In this document: positions 9,525 to 18,279 of the stretch, piece after piece
Layout: each line of letters begins with the position of its first letter
Position numbering within the stretch: position 1 is the stretch's first letter
DNA from: Hypsibius dujardini
Taxonomy: Eukaryota; Tardigrada; Eutardigrada; Parachela; Hypsibiidae
Direction of reading: 5' to 3'
Length of the DNA stretch: 23,645 nucleotides
Assembly (NCBI GenBank): GCA_001579985.1
Contig: LRSR01005959.1
Coordinates: 1-23,645 of the forward strand
Program-made: the position numbers and the translations under genes
Notes under the pieces: generated by a model
What the model was told of the DNA's origin: nothing
The model's input: only the letters and a program-made list of their open reading frames with translations
The model's database searches: none

Positions 9525-11933
9525 GCCATGGAATCCACGTACCATTTCTTTTTCTCTCTTTTCAGATACTGGACGGCCAGGAAGTGACCAGAACCGAGCA
9601 GCTCGAGGCCCTGCACTTCTACCTCGACACCAAGGCCAAGATCATCCGCCAGCAAGTGGCCTACAAGGCCAAGCGAGTACGTACCGTCTCCGAGTCGGTC
9701 GCACAGTCTCATCACCAGTCCGCTGGTTAACCTTCCTGCAACCGCTCCACTCCTCCACTGATTTGTATGTTGAAAAAGGATTTGGAAAAAGAAAAGAATG
9801 CCGCGAAACTCGTCGCAGCTCCTTGTCACAGTGATGGTGACGGCGGTTCGGGAAAGGGAACGCATCACGAGTGGGAGAAGTTATCTTGGTCGCCGGAGTA
9901 CCGGCGCGAGATGCACCGACACCGTGTCGGTGAAGCCGCCCAAAAAGACCCATCCAAGTAACCGTGTCCTATCCTCCTCCTGTGTATATGCGTCCGCTCC
10001 TCCTCCTCTCCTCCTCTCCGTCTCTACTCTCGCGCCCATTTTTTGTATCGAAGACGCGGCTGCGTCTTGATCCTCCTCCTCCTTGATCTTCTTCGTCGCC
10101 TTCCTTTCTACTCAATTGCTGCTACCTTTTTTTCTTTACCCGAACCGGTTGTGATATAGACGGCTTGTTTTAGGTCCCACACAAGTCTTCTGCACCCGAA
10201 CAGGGCAGCGAAACGGGACGTGGTCCTCGCCGGTCCGACGGGGGAAGTTTTGAATGTGAACGAAGCGAGGTGATTGTTCTATTGCAGATCAGTCAGGCGA
10301 GAGGAATTTCAGTGTACAGGGTGTTTTTATGCTTTTTCGTGCAGCTTTTCTGTTCTGTGAAGTGTATCTGTGTTTTTAGTTTGTTCAGACTGCTATTTTA
10401 TCTCTTGTTCAGGCTGGAATACACCCTGAAGGAGGACGATGAGGAAGAAAATAATGAAATCGTGTTGGATGTCTCGGTTTACCGGTATGTCTGGATCCAC
10501 AGACACACTATCAGACATGTCTGGATCCACAGACACACTATCAGACATGTCTGGATCCACAGACACACTATCAGACATGTCTGGATCCACTGGCAGACAT
10601 GTCTGGATCCACAGACACACTATCAGACATGTCTGGATCCACTGGCAGACATGTCTGGATACACAGACACACTATCAGACATGTCTGGATCCACTGGCAA
10701 ACATGTCTAGATCCACAGAAAAACTGGCAAACATGTCTAGATCCAGACAACTGGCAGACATGTCTGGATCCACTGGCAAACATGTCTAGATCCACAGAAA
10801 AACTGGCAGACATGTCTAGATTCAGACAGACTGGCAGACATGTCTGGATCCACTGGCAAACGGGCTGACGGACCGGCAGACGTGGCTTAAAGATAGTAAT
10901 TAAGACAGGTAATCAGTTCGGCCGACAACCAGAAGGTTGATCAAGGCGCAGCCACCTAGTTTGCCGGGAGAGGGAGGGATCTACACTTGTTCAGATACAG
11001 ACAGGCAGTTTGAATGGCGTCAGACAGAGAAATATTATGGGTAAGACTTCGGCGGCAAACTGTCAGACAAACATGACGATGACAGACACATGCCTTGAGT
11101 GAGATCCAGGCAGAGTAGTTTTGACTGGTAGACAGACATATGCCTTAATTGAAATCCAGCTTGGACTAACAGACACATGCCTTAACTGCCATTCAGGCAG
11201 ATAGTATTGTTGGCAGGCAGGCAGATTTGTGCCTTGATTGAGATTCAGGCAGACAGCGGCTTTAACTAACATACTGCCATATGCTTTAACTATCATTCCT
11301 CAAGCAGACAGACATAGGTCTGGGCATCCAGACACGATACAGTAGTTCTGATATTGACTTATGTATAAGTTTGAGCGAAGTTGGTTGGGTTGGGATACCT
11401 ACTGTATGTTAGAATTGTTTTAAAAATATGATCATCTATTTACTAGAGCAAAAGCGACTTGATGCATCAACCGAGTCAGTTCATTGATTATTCGGTGCAA
11501 TATCCCCTTACTTACCAGTAACAACGAGTGAGACCTTGTCTGGACATTTTCAGACATCTCGACAGTTCCTTAGTGGACGTGGATGTCAACCCGACCTTTG
11601 TGAAAGTGACGGTAAAAGGCAAGGTACCGCATAATGATCATTAGGGCAAGTCTGAAAATTAGCTACGTTTGTTTCTCTCTAATTAGCGTGATTAAAAGTT
11701 TCTCTATTCTTCAGGTTTTGCAGCTGAAACTGGGGAAGGAAGTGGCGCCCGACAAAAGCACAATTCAGCGGTCTCGCACTTCCGGCCACCTTCTCATTCA
11801 CATGCCATTGGTGGGGCAATTTATGCGTTTGCCTGTCTGTTTGTCTGTCTGTCTGCCTGCCTGTCTGTCTGTCTGTCTGTCCGTCTGTCTGTTTGTCTGC
11901 CTGTCTGCCTGTCTGTCTGTTTGTCTGCCTGCC

Positions 11934-11983
<50 letters not shown>

Positions 11984-12426
11984 CCTGTCTGTCTGTCTGT
12001 CTGTCTGTCTGCCTGTCTGCATGTCTCTCTGCCTGTCTGCATGTCAATCTGGTGCGTGAGTGTCTGAAAATGAATAACGGTTTTTTGTTCAGTACCAGTG
12101 TGCCCATTAGAGTCAGCCATTACTGTTTGCTCCATCAGGCTGACAGCCACGTCAAGGCGACGCCCATGAAAAAGCCGGCAGCTTTGGAAGGCAGACAACT
12201 TCGATCTTCCCTTCCGTGTAGTGCTGCACCACCGAGGCGTGTGGAAAAGCTGGAAGTCGACCCGGCACTCAAATCGAAAGTCAACTTGGATTTTGTGACA
12301 TCTCAAGGATTATCCTGTCGGCAGAGTGGAGGGGATGGAAGACTTCCCGGTAGAGACGTCGTCATCGTTGACCGAGCGAATTCTCCCGGGTTTATGGACG
12401 ATTCGGAAGTTCCGCCTCTGATATAA
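7950..12426 (+). CDS. DNAAF11: DNAAF11 (LRRC6/tilB), dynein axonemal assembly factor, 12 coding exons
   Basis: Cytoplasmic factor for pre-assembly of axonemal dynein arms in motile cilia (known for the family). Exons: 7950-7959, 8026-8119, 8378-8451, 8562-8736, 9045-9120, 9566-9676, 9779-9957, 10174-10269, 10413-10484, 11554-11623, 11715-11810, 12139-12426. All phases match; the total is 1341 nt, 446 residues (human is about 466). The N-terminus joins across a 10-nt first exon as MSR-ITLDLLRRRCEHNEG. Leucine-rich repeats span about residues 20-125 (DLKILYLQGNSIQKIENL, LEYLNLALNGIERIENL, LRKLDLTANFIGDL). An LRR cap follows (YLTGNPCAEFDGYR, LPHLRILDGQE), then a charged coiled coil (about 150-205), and a CS/p23-like domain (about 272-350: LDVSVYRHLDSSLVDVDV, VKVTVKGK, SGHLLIHMPLV). 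The C-terminus DDSEVPPLI matches the family's conserved end. The acceptor of exon 7 (GTTGAAAAAG) is weak and could lie a few codons away. Confidence 0.96.
8130..8290. repeat. TTGATTGA-based repeat in DNAAF11 intron 2
   Basis: About three 50-bp units of the type GATTGATTGATTGCTGGGTTAG plus CAATTTACT, inside the intron 8120-8377. Confidence 0.85.
8765..8965. repeat. TTGATTGA-based repeat in DNAAF11 intron 4
   Basis: Four to five units of 34-46 bp built of GATTTTATGGATTTGGTTGA and a variable number of GATT copies. Confidence 0.85.
9471..9525. repeat. CAGA array in DNAAF11 intron 5
   Basis: Thirteen or so near-perfect CAGA units ending about 40 bp before the acceptor of exon 6. Its purity suggests it is young or unstable. 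Confidence 0.97.
10485..10862. repeat. Minisatellite of 22/30-bp units with AGACATGTCT palindromes, DNAAF11 intron 9
   Basis: The array starts at the donor of exon 9 itself (GTATGTCTGGATCCAC). It has 13 copies of RRACATGTCT at 10513, 10543, 10573, 10595, 10625, 10647, 10677, 10699, 10729, 10756, 10778, 10808 and 10836, most followed by GGATCC or AGATCC. Spacing is mainly 30 or 22 bp; the 30-bp units contain ACAGACACACTATC and the 22-bp units contain CACTGGC. Confidence 0.95.
11062..11320. repeat. Degenerate 40-50-bp repeat in DNAAF11 intron 9
   Basis: Units share AGACACATGCCTTAA and a following ATCCAGGCAG-like segment, about five copies, clearly more diverged than the array at 10485. Confidence 0.65.
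11829..12045. repeat. CTGT array in DNAAF11 intron 11
   Basis: About 215 bp of CTGT with CTGC steps, starting roughly 18 bp after the donor ATTG|GTGGGG and ending about 90 bp before exon 12. Confidence 0.95.
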
Positions 12427-12486
12427 TTTAAATCGGTCGCATATGTTAATTTATTTCTTCTTTTTTGAATTTCGTTTATATATTTA

Positions 12487-12597
12487 CACACGTGGCAAAA
12501 ATCGTGTGCTAACCGAATTAAGCACTTCAACTCGAGGCTGTGCGACGAACGAGTATAATGGCTTAACTCGGTTAGCGTGAAGTTTTTGCTACGTGTG
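12487..12597. mobile_element. Hairpin element, copy A (MITE-like)
   Basis: 111 bp flanked by TA on both sides. It starts CACACGTGGCAAAAA and ends TTTTTGCTACGTGTG. The arms pair over about 50 bp each with some mismatches around a 15-base loop. The inner right arm reads AACGAGTATAATGGCTTAAC (12548-12567), followed by TCGGTTAG. No coding capacity. Confidence 0.75.
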
Positions 12598-12713
12598 TAT
12601 TTATGTATAACAAACCGAATTGAAGGAAAATATTTTCTGCTCACGATCCCAAAAAAAGCATCAGCTTGCTGCGTGAAAATTGTCGCACTGGAGCGGTGGA
12701 TTGATTTTCGGTA

Positions 12714-12859
12714 CTGTATTTCCGCGATAGATAGCGACAGTTGTACTGGAATGGAATGTGTGCACGGGCTGTAAGCACCGTACGCACAGCACAAGCGCCG
12801 CGTGGCCGATTAAACGTTCCACAGCTCGTACGCTGTCGCTATCTATCGCGGAAATACAG
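12714..12859. mobile_element. TIR element, copy 1 (MITE-like, TA flanks)
   Basis: Perfect 27-bp terminal inverted repeats (12714-12740 and 12833-12859) begin CTGTATTTCCGCGATAGATA. TA flanks both ends (12712-12713, 12860-12861), as expected for Tc1/mariner/pogo-type insertion. 146 bp, non-coding. Its left internal part matches the reverse complement of the element at 17234-17326. Confidence 0.85.
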
Positions 12860-12934
12860 TACGATTCTTGTTGACGCATACTCATTCGACCGGAAAAATT
12901 GGGTTGAGGATCCACTTATTACTAACGGATAGAG

Positions 12935-13042
12935 TATACGGCTGATCGAGTCAACCCCCTGAACTCGAGGAATGCATGGAAGCTGTGCCTGGAACGAGTT
13001 AAATGGCTTAACTCGGTCAGTTAAGCATTTTTATCCCTGGAT
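12935..13042. mobile_element. Hairpin element, copy C (diverged)
   Basis: Shares the 28-bp core AACGAGTTAAATGGCTTAAC+TCGGTCAG (12993-13020) with the copies at 12487 and 15409, with a paired GAACTCG on the left (12961-12967). The outer arms are eroded; CTTAAC and AAAAAT remain recognisable. Confidence 0.6.
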
Positions 13043-13531
13043 GCATGATAAGACCCGCCTTTTTCTGATTCACCTAGCGCGCGACTGGTCGATCCGTGAC
13101 ATGGCATGAGTCATTCCAGCTGTCGACCAATGGGAATTCCAACTGAGTCTGTGGAATCGAAGTGAAACGTACACGTCCACGGTGGAATTATAGCATTTTA
13201 TTGTGGAATTGGAGTTGCAACTGTCAAAACAAGACAGACGTCTTCACCGAAAATTGTCTGTCGTCTGCAACTTTCGAGTGGACTCCCTCCGTGGCGTTGT
13301 GAGTAAATGTTTACATCGCAGAAGTACGCTGTACATTTGAGGGGTGTCAGAATTGTGTATTTCCCAGGCTGTGTGCATGGAGAGGGAGCGATTAGATACA
13401 TTTTTGGGACCAGGAATAAGGAATAAGCAATTTTGAAGGGGAATATTTCATCAAAATTCCAGTTACATGATCCGTGTGCCTGGGACAACGCCACGGATTA
13501 AGTGTGTGTCTGGTCATCGGGGGGGATCATC

Positions 13532-13640
13532 ATGGCGAACTTGACGGAGGAGCAGCGTCGACTGGCCGAGTGGACGAAGGAGCAACCAATTTCCGTTTAT
13601 CAACTGGACCACGCTGACCGAGTCGTCCTCAAGATTGCAG
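13532..13640 (+). CDS. shot: Spectraplakin, candidate alternative first coding exon 1
   Basis: The ATG at 13532 opens 36 codons plus one base: MANLTEEQRRLAEWTKEQ, then PISVYQLDHADRVVLKIA. The exon ends GCA G|GTGCGC in phase 1. LDHADRVVLKIA closely resembles the segment (LDPAER-AV-R-A type) that directly precedes DERD in one class of vertebrate and insect spectraplakin N-termini, from memory of the family. Joining G to the AT of the exon at 23196 restores the Asp of DERD. The gene would link microtubules and actin at the cell cortex. The intervening intron would be 9.5 kb. Confidence 0.8.
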
Positions 13641-13807
13641 GTGCGCCTATTTGTTTTGCCGTATGAAATTGGAGTTTCGGTGGATAATTTACTTTAGTTT
13701 TGGAATGTTAAACCTGAAAGAGAAAGGGAGAAAAATACATTTATTTCGAGTGGCATTTTCTAGCGACAATCAATCAATCAATCAATCGACAATCATTTAA
13801 TCAATCC

Positions 13808-13840
<33 letters not shown>

Positions 13841-14414
13841 GCGAAGACGTCCAACTTGATTGTTGAATCGGCTGTTTTTGACGATGTGAAATAGATCGAT
13901 TGCATGGCAGTTTTGGGTTCTTTTGCGTGTCAGAGTTGAGAAATGTAATTCGAGAGAATTTGAAATTTTTTTTGGGTGGTGTACTTGGTCTTGGAGTGTC
14001 TGAGCTGAGCTGTCTCTGGCGTCTTTTTGCGTGCTGGCCATATGGCATCGTTGCTCTTGGCTCTCTTGATATGCGTTTGCCGTGGTTTCGCGCGATATCT
14101 CAATTTGGTTGAACAATTGGACTATTTTCTGTTTGAATTTCGGCATTTTGGAGTTAATTCGTGAAAAGAACCTCGGGAAATGAGATCGGAAGAGGGGAGT
14201 TTGTTTAGTGACAATCAAACAATCAACTGTTTGCTGAAATGATTGATTGGTTGAACTGCTACGGCTGTCTCGCACATTCCCAGTCAGACGAATAAAAATG
14301 GAATTTTCTTTGACTTTTTGTATCGCTGCGAATTCATACAATTGTGGTTCTACAATACGGGCAACGAGTGGAGGAGGAACTCTAAACTGATCGGGAAATG
14401 TTGATTTTGCCCCT
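13641..14414. other. Intron sequence; CAAT array and a long antisense ORF
   Basis: A (CAAT)n run lies at about 13769-13841. The minus-strand frame 14671-13829 (ATG start, about 280 codons) is open across this stretch and the 63-bp array; see findings. No other coding signal. Confidence 0.5.
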
Positions 14415-14666
14415 CCATCAATCAAGCAATCAAGGGCTCTTTTGTATGGTTGAGCGCTTGGCCCATTTCGAAGTTCTCCATCAATCAACCAATCAAGGGC
14501 TCTTTTGTATGGTTGAGCGCTTGGCCCATTTCGAAGTTCTCCATCAATCAAGCAATCAAGTGCTCTTTTGTATGGTTGAGCACTTGGCCCATTTCGAAGT
14601 TCTCCATCAATCAAGCAATCAAGGGCTCTATTGTATGGTTGAGCGCTTGGCCCATTTCGAAGTTCT
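14415..14666. repeat. Tandem repeat, 4 x 63 bp
   Basis: Copies start at 14415, 14478, 14541 and 14604. Each is CCATCAATCAAGCAATCAAG, then a CTCTTTTGTATGGTTGAGCG stretch, then TTGGCCCATTTCGAAGTTCT. The period is a multiple of three, so the minus strand reads a 21-residue repeat (LRNGPSAQPYKRALDCLIDG). Confidence 0.95.
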
Positions 14667-14924
14667 TGCATCGCGCTTGTTATCACATTCCCTGTCACGT
14701 TTCCACGACTGCTGCGCCTCGGCCTAATCACGCAGCCACAGTTCAGCTGATTTGGATTTCCATAAAGATTGACCTCTCCACCCCTACTGGGCTACGCCAT
14801 TGTTGCACCTTTTTGTGAATGGATCGTTATGCAAGACGATTGTGCGATTCCCAGAGTCCGTGCGGACTTTGCCTGCTTTAGCCCTCTTGGCGCGTCACTT
14901 CAGTTCTCGTGCAAGTGCTTGCTC
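14667..14924. other. Intron sequence, nothing recognised
   Basis: No gene, repeat or motif that I can support. Confidence 0.4.
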
Positions 14925-15255
14925 AATTGATTGATTGATTTATTTTGCCGATGGAAATACTGTTTGAATTTATGTAACATCTTCGATTGATTGATTGATT
15001 GATTGATTTGGCCGATGGAAATACTGTTTGAATTTGTGTAACATCTTCGATTGATTGATTGATTGATTTGGCTGATGGAAATTCTGTTTGAATTTGTGTA
15101 ACATCTTCGATTGATTGATTGATTGATTGATTTGGTTGATGGAAATACTGTTTGAATTTATGTATCATCTTCGATTGATTGATTGATTGATTGATTTCGC
15201 CGATACTGTTTGACTTTATGTAACATCTTCGATTGATTGATTGATTGATTGATTC
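14925..15255. repeat. Tandem repeat, five units of 58-64 bp
   Basis: The anchor CATCTTCGATTGATTG recurs with CTTCG at 14981, 15045, 15105, 15169 and 15227. Unit lengths differ mainly in steps of four because the number of GATT copies varies, so slippage acts inside a larger repeat. Confidence 0.95.
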
Positions 15256-15408
15256 AGCAGCAGCCATATAAATTGAAATGATTGTATCATTTTTTTATTG
15301 GAAAAAAATTGCCCTGTTAAAAAGATATAGGCCAATCGGTCGTTGACAGTCTTACGGGACGGAATTAGCGTTGAGAAATCCCAAAATAGACTAGACTGCT
15401 CTGCTGCC

Positions 15409-15531
15409 GCGGCTGTGCACAGACCTTGCACCGACCGAGTCAAGCACTTTAACTCGCGCTTGTGTACAACAGCATGCGTCAAACGAGTGTAATGGCTTGA
15501 CTCGGTCAGCGCAAGATTTATGCCACGTGTG
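15409..15531. mobile_element. Hairpin element, copy B
   Basis: Same family as 12487-12597. The right end GCCACGTGTG is followed by TA, and the core AACGAGTGTAATGGCTTGAC+TCGGTCAG lies at 15482-15509. The inner left arm CCGAGTCAAGC pairs with GCTTGACTCGG. The outer left arm is eroded. Confidence 0.7.
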
Positions 15532-15734
15532 TAGTGTGTGTTGTGTTGACAGACATGGACGTTTTTAAGCGTGTTTTAAGTTCATCTCCGTCGGCGCGAC
15601 AGCGACGTCGTTGTGTTTTTTTTTTTTTGGTCGCGGTCTTCTCGGTCGGCTTTGTCATAAATTTGTTTATTTTGCGGGTAAAGTAAACGCACTTTGCCAA
15701 TCGTTCCAGCCTTTCAGGCATCTCCCCCCTCTGT

Positions 15735-15865
15735 GTCTGTGTGTGTGGCTCCGACTATGTCTGTGGCTCTGGTTCAGGCTGTGTGTGTGGCTCCGACGTT
15801 GTCTCTGGCTGTGTCTCTTGCTGTGTGTGTGGCTCCGACTGTGTCTCTGGCTCTGTGTTGTGAAG
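15735..15865. repeat. 42-bp minisatellite, three copies
   Basis: GTGTGTGGCTCCGAC recurs at 15741, 15783 and 15825 with TGTCTCTGGCT between. Open frames here are products of the repeat (the period is a multiple of three). A poly-T tract lies upstream near 15617-15629. Confidence 0.8.
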
Positions 15866-16435
15866 CATACGACGTCGACTGGCGGAAGTGAAGTGACACA
15901 TGCCCCGTTGGTCTCTTTCAACTCTCTCTACCTGTGCTTTTTTTTCGCTCATAATGATTCACTTGGATTGTGTGGATTTATCGACGGATTGGGGATGTGA
16001 AAGGGCTCTCGTGAAAGTGGTTGCTGATGCACTGTCCGGGTGCTCGAAAGTTGCGGCTTGACATTATTCAGCCAATCGATTTTTAGTCTCGAGAGTCCGT
16101 TGATTGAGTCTTTGCATTGATTCGTTGATTGTGTGACATGAATACTGTAGAAATTGAAATATTCTTGCAGTTGATGCAACATTTTATTTCAGATTAACGA
16201 AATGGACTTATAAATTGATTAGTGTCAACAGAAATATTTTTCCTATTCATCACGGGGCGGAGCTTGTGGCTGTTGAACTTGTCCGGAAGTGGTGGAAGTG
16301 AAGTAATAGTTGGTTCGTTTCATAGATTGATTGATTGATTGGTTGGTTATACAGTATTCCAACACCAGATATTCTTGAATCAATTCTTCTACCGTGTACC
16401 ATGCAAAATTTTGATGGAGACTCCAATATAGTTCC
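15866..16435. other. Intron sequence, no gene
   Basis: Nothing coding is supported. A short GATT run lies at 16326-16343. Confidence 0.45.
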
Positions 16436-16722
16436 TGTTGAATTGAATTGAATTGAATTGAATTGTGGGAAGATGTTTTTGTTCAGTCGTTGCGATTAGT
16501 TGATTGATGAATTGATTGATTGGGTCTCGATCAGTTGATTGATTGGGTCGCGATCATTTGATCGATGAATTGATTGATTGGGTCGCGATCAGTTGATCGA
16601 TGAATTGATTGATTGGATTGCGATCAGTTGATTGATAATTGATTGATTGGGTCGCGATCAGTTGATTGATGAATTGATTGATTGGATTGCGATCAGTTGA
16701 TTGATGAATTGATTGATTGGAC
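16436..16722. repeat. GAATT run plus TTGATTGA-based repeat of about 43 bp
   Basis: Five GAATT units at 16438-16464 are followed by about six units made of GATGAATTGATTGATTGG and GTCGCGATCAGTTGATTGAT, diverging at single bases (GGTCGC or GATTGC). The array ends 8 bp before a possible splice acceptor at 16730. Confidence 0.9.
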
Positions 16723-16730
16723 GTTCTCAG

Positions 16731-16840
16731 GGGTGTCGAGATCGAAACTGTTCGTCGACCTCTTCAGACCGGATTCAGATTCCTTTTCGCTTCTGGAATA
16801 TTTCCAGCGGCTTGTGAACTCTCCATTCGTGACGTGTGAA
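16731..16840 (+). CDS. Possible cassette exon of unknown gene (weak)
   Basis: A plus-strand open stretch between acceptor ACGTTCTCAG and donor TGTGAA|GTGAGA reads GVSRSKLFVDLFRPDSDSFS and LLEYFQRLVNSPFVTCE. It enters in phase 1, compatible with the exon ending at 13640, but leaves in phase 0, which does not fit the phase-1 acceptor at 23196. It would need another exon in between. No known domain is visible. Confidence 0.2.
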
Positions 16841-17231
16841 GTGAGAAAAGTGCCAGGAGATAGGGGCAAGGGATGGGGCAGATGGCGCCGTTTGTCGGCA
16901 CGTCTCGCTTTATCACAACATTTATCGTCGCCTTATATCGCAGCGGGGAGAGACTTTGCTTGCGCTAATGAGCAACAATTTTTACCGAAATTCAATTTCC
17001 GGATATTTGTTCAGGGCAATAAAACGTTTTATGGAAGGAGGTGTGAATGGATGCGCGGTATCCGGCTCCGCTTTTCTTTATACTCTCTATAATGTGTTAA
17101 TAGATCAAATTTGTTGATCTGCCGAAAATCTTCCCGGGTCCCTGGCTTTGATGATCCAGATCATTTTAATTGATACTCGAATTTCGTTTATTCCGAAAAT
17201 ATAATGAGTTTTGCAAACTTATTTATTTATT
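16841..17231. other. Intron sequence, no gene
   Basis: Nothing recognised apart from AT-rich sequence near 17210-17232. Confidence 0.4.
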
Positions 17232-17233
17232 TA

Positions 17234-17326
17234 CTGCATTTTCGCGTTAGACAGGGACAGCGTACAAGCACACAGCCGTGCACACGCTCCACTCCAGTAC
17301 CACTGTCCCTGTCTAACGCGAAACAG
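17234..17326. mobile_element. TIR element, copy 2 (MITE-like, TA flanks)
   Basis: 93 bp. Left arm CTGCATTTTCGCGTTAGACA+GGGACAG pairs perfectly with the right arm (17303-17326) except for a 3-base length difference. TA flanks both ends, inside an AT-rich TTTATTTA target. Read on the minus strand, its interior matches copy 1 (GTACTGGAGTGGAGCGTGTG against GTACTGGAATGGAATGTGTG). It lacks about 50 bp present in copy 1. Confidence 0.85.
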
Positions 17327-18059
17327 TATTTATTTATTATTAAATTAATTTAATTTAATTTTGACTGTAGTATTTTTAAATTTTTTCTTTAGTCAGCAGA
17401 TCTACAAATTCGAGTTACTTTTGAAGGGATATGATAAGCCCTTGTGCTATCTACCGCAGCTGTATCATCGGAAGATAAGAATACGTTCGAACGATCGGAA
17501 AATGGAAATTCGCCCGTCCCACGTCGCAACAACAACACGTCCCACGTCGCAACAATAATTTACACACATACACACACACAGACGCTTTTCCCGGGGCGTG
17601 TGTCACAATTCACCGGGGCGAAAATCGTTGAGGCTTTTGCGTGATTTTTACACGCGATAATCGTGCCTTTTATGTCTGTTGACTTTTTAAAGTAATTTTT
17701 TAAACCTTAATTGACAACTGAAACGGTTGTTTCGTTTCCGAATTACGTCTGCCGGTGGATGAAAGGAGTCTTGGGAGTGCCCGGCGGCCCTTTGAATTGA
17801 ATTGAATTGAATGGCACTGGCACGCACGTTTCCATTGACGGCGCCTGGCGGTCGCTGATTAAGTCGCGCATAATCATTTCTCTGGAAATTTCACGCCTGT
17901 CCGACTAATAACACCGTGTCTGTCTGTGTGTTGCCTAATGGATGAGCAATTAAGGACAGGTCAGATTGGTGTGAGAGGAGCCAGGGTGTCGCTCCTAGCC
18001 GGTGCCTATTAGTGGATTTATGATTGTTTATTACACATTCTCCGGGTCACGAGGATATC
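17327..18059. other. Intron sequence and presumed promoter of the second alternative exon
   Basis: AT-rich start, a short (GAATT) run near 17795-17811, and no open frame with coding character. The last part precedes the ATG at 18060 and may hold its promoter and 5' UTR, but no clear TATA element is seen. Confidence 0.4.
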
Positions 18060-18132
18060 ATGGCGTACTTCCAGCGGAGGAGGGCTGAGCCGGAACAGCA
18101 GCAGCTGGACCTGCGGAGCGAGGAATTGAAAG
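18060..18132 (+). CDS. shot: Spectraplakin, candidate alternative first coding exon 2
   Basis: The ATG at 18060 (GATATCATGG) opens 24 codons plus one base: MAYFQRRRAEPEQQQLDL, then RSEELK. The exon ends TTG AAA G|GTGAAT in phase 1 and would join to give EELK-DERD. The sequence is short, charged and Gln-rich. Alternative plakin first exons commonly end in a Lys directly before DERD, which fits. A CAGA array begins about 15 bp beyond the donor. No homologue of this exact peptide is known to me, so it rests on phase, position, donor and ATG. Confidence 0.6.
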
Positions 18133-18147
18133 GTGAATTTCGGAGAA

Positions 18148-18279
18148 GACAGACAGACGGACGGGCAGACAGACAGACAGACAGACAGACATACAGACAT
18201 ACAGACAGACAGACAGACAGACAGACAGATAGACAGACGGGCAGGCAGGCAGACAGGCAATCAGGCAGGCAGACAGATG
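18148..18279. repeat. CAGA array
   Basis: About 130 bp of CAGA/CAGG units immediately after the second alternative exon. Confidence 0.95.

Larger units (their letters stand above)
12427..13531. other. Intergenic region between DNAAF11 and the spectraplakin
   Basis: Holds the 3' flank of DNAAF11 (no clear AATAAA seen), three small inverted-repeat elements described separately, and the presumed promoter or 5' UTR of the first spectraplakin exon. The minus-strand open frames at 12303-12915 cross the palindromes and look non-coding. Confidence 0.6.

Noticed and set aside
12303-12915. Minus-strand frames after DNAAF11
   Set aside because: They cross the hairpin and TIR elements and the DNAAF11 last exon; their codons are a shadow of those features.
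14415-14666. CRISPR-like look of evenly spaced repeats
   Set aside because: The units are contiguous tandem copies without unique spacers, in a eukaryotic intron; the other tandem arrays are alike in this.
14923-15267. Minus-strand frame rich in Ser-Ile-Asn-Gln
   Set aside because: It is the translation of the ATTG-based array (SINQSINQ), as are similar frames near 4633-4836 and 8199-8429.
15611-16000. Trp-Leu-Arg-Leu-Cys-rich plus-strand frame and Ser-His-rich minus-strand frames
   Set aside because: All come from the 42-bp CTGTGTGTGTGGCTCCG minisatellite.
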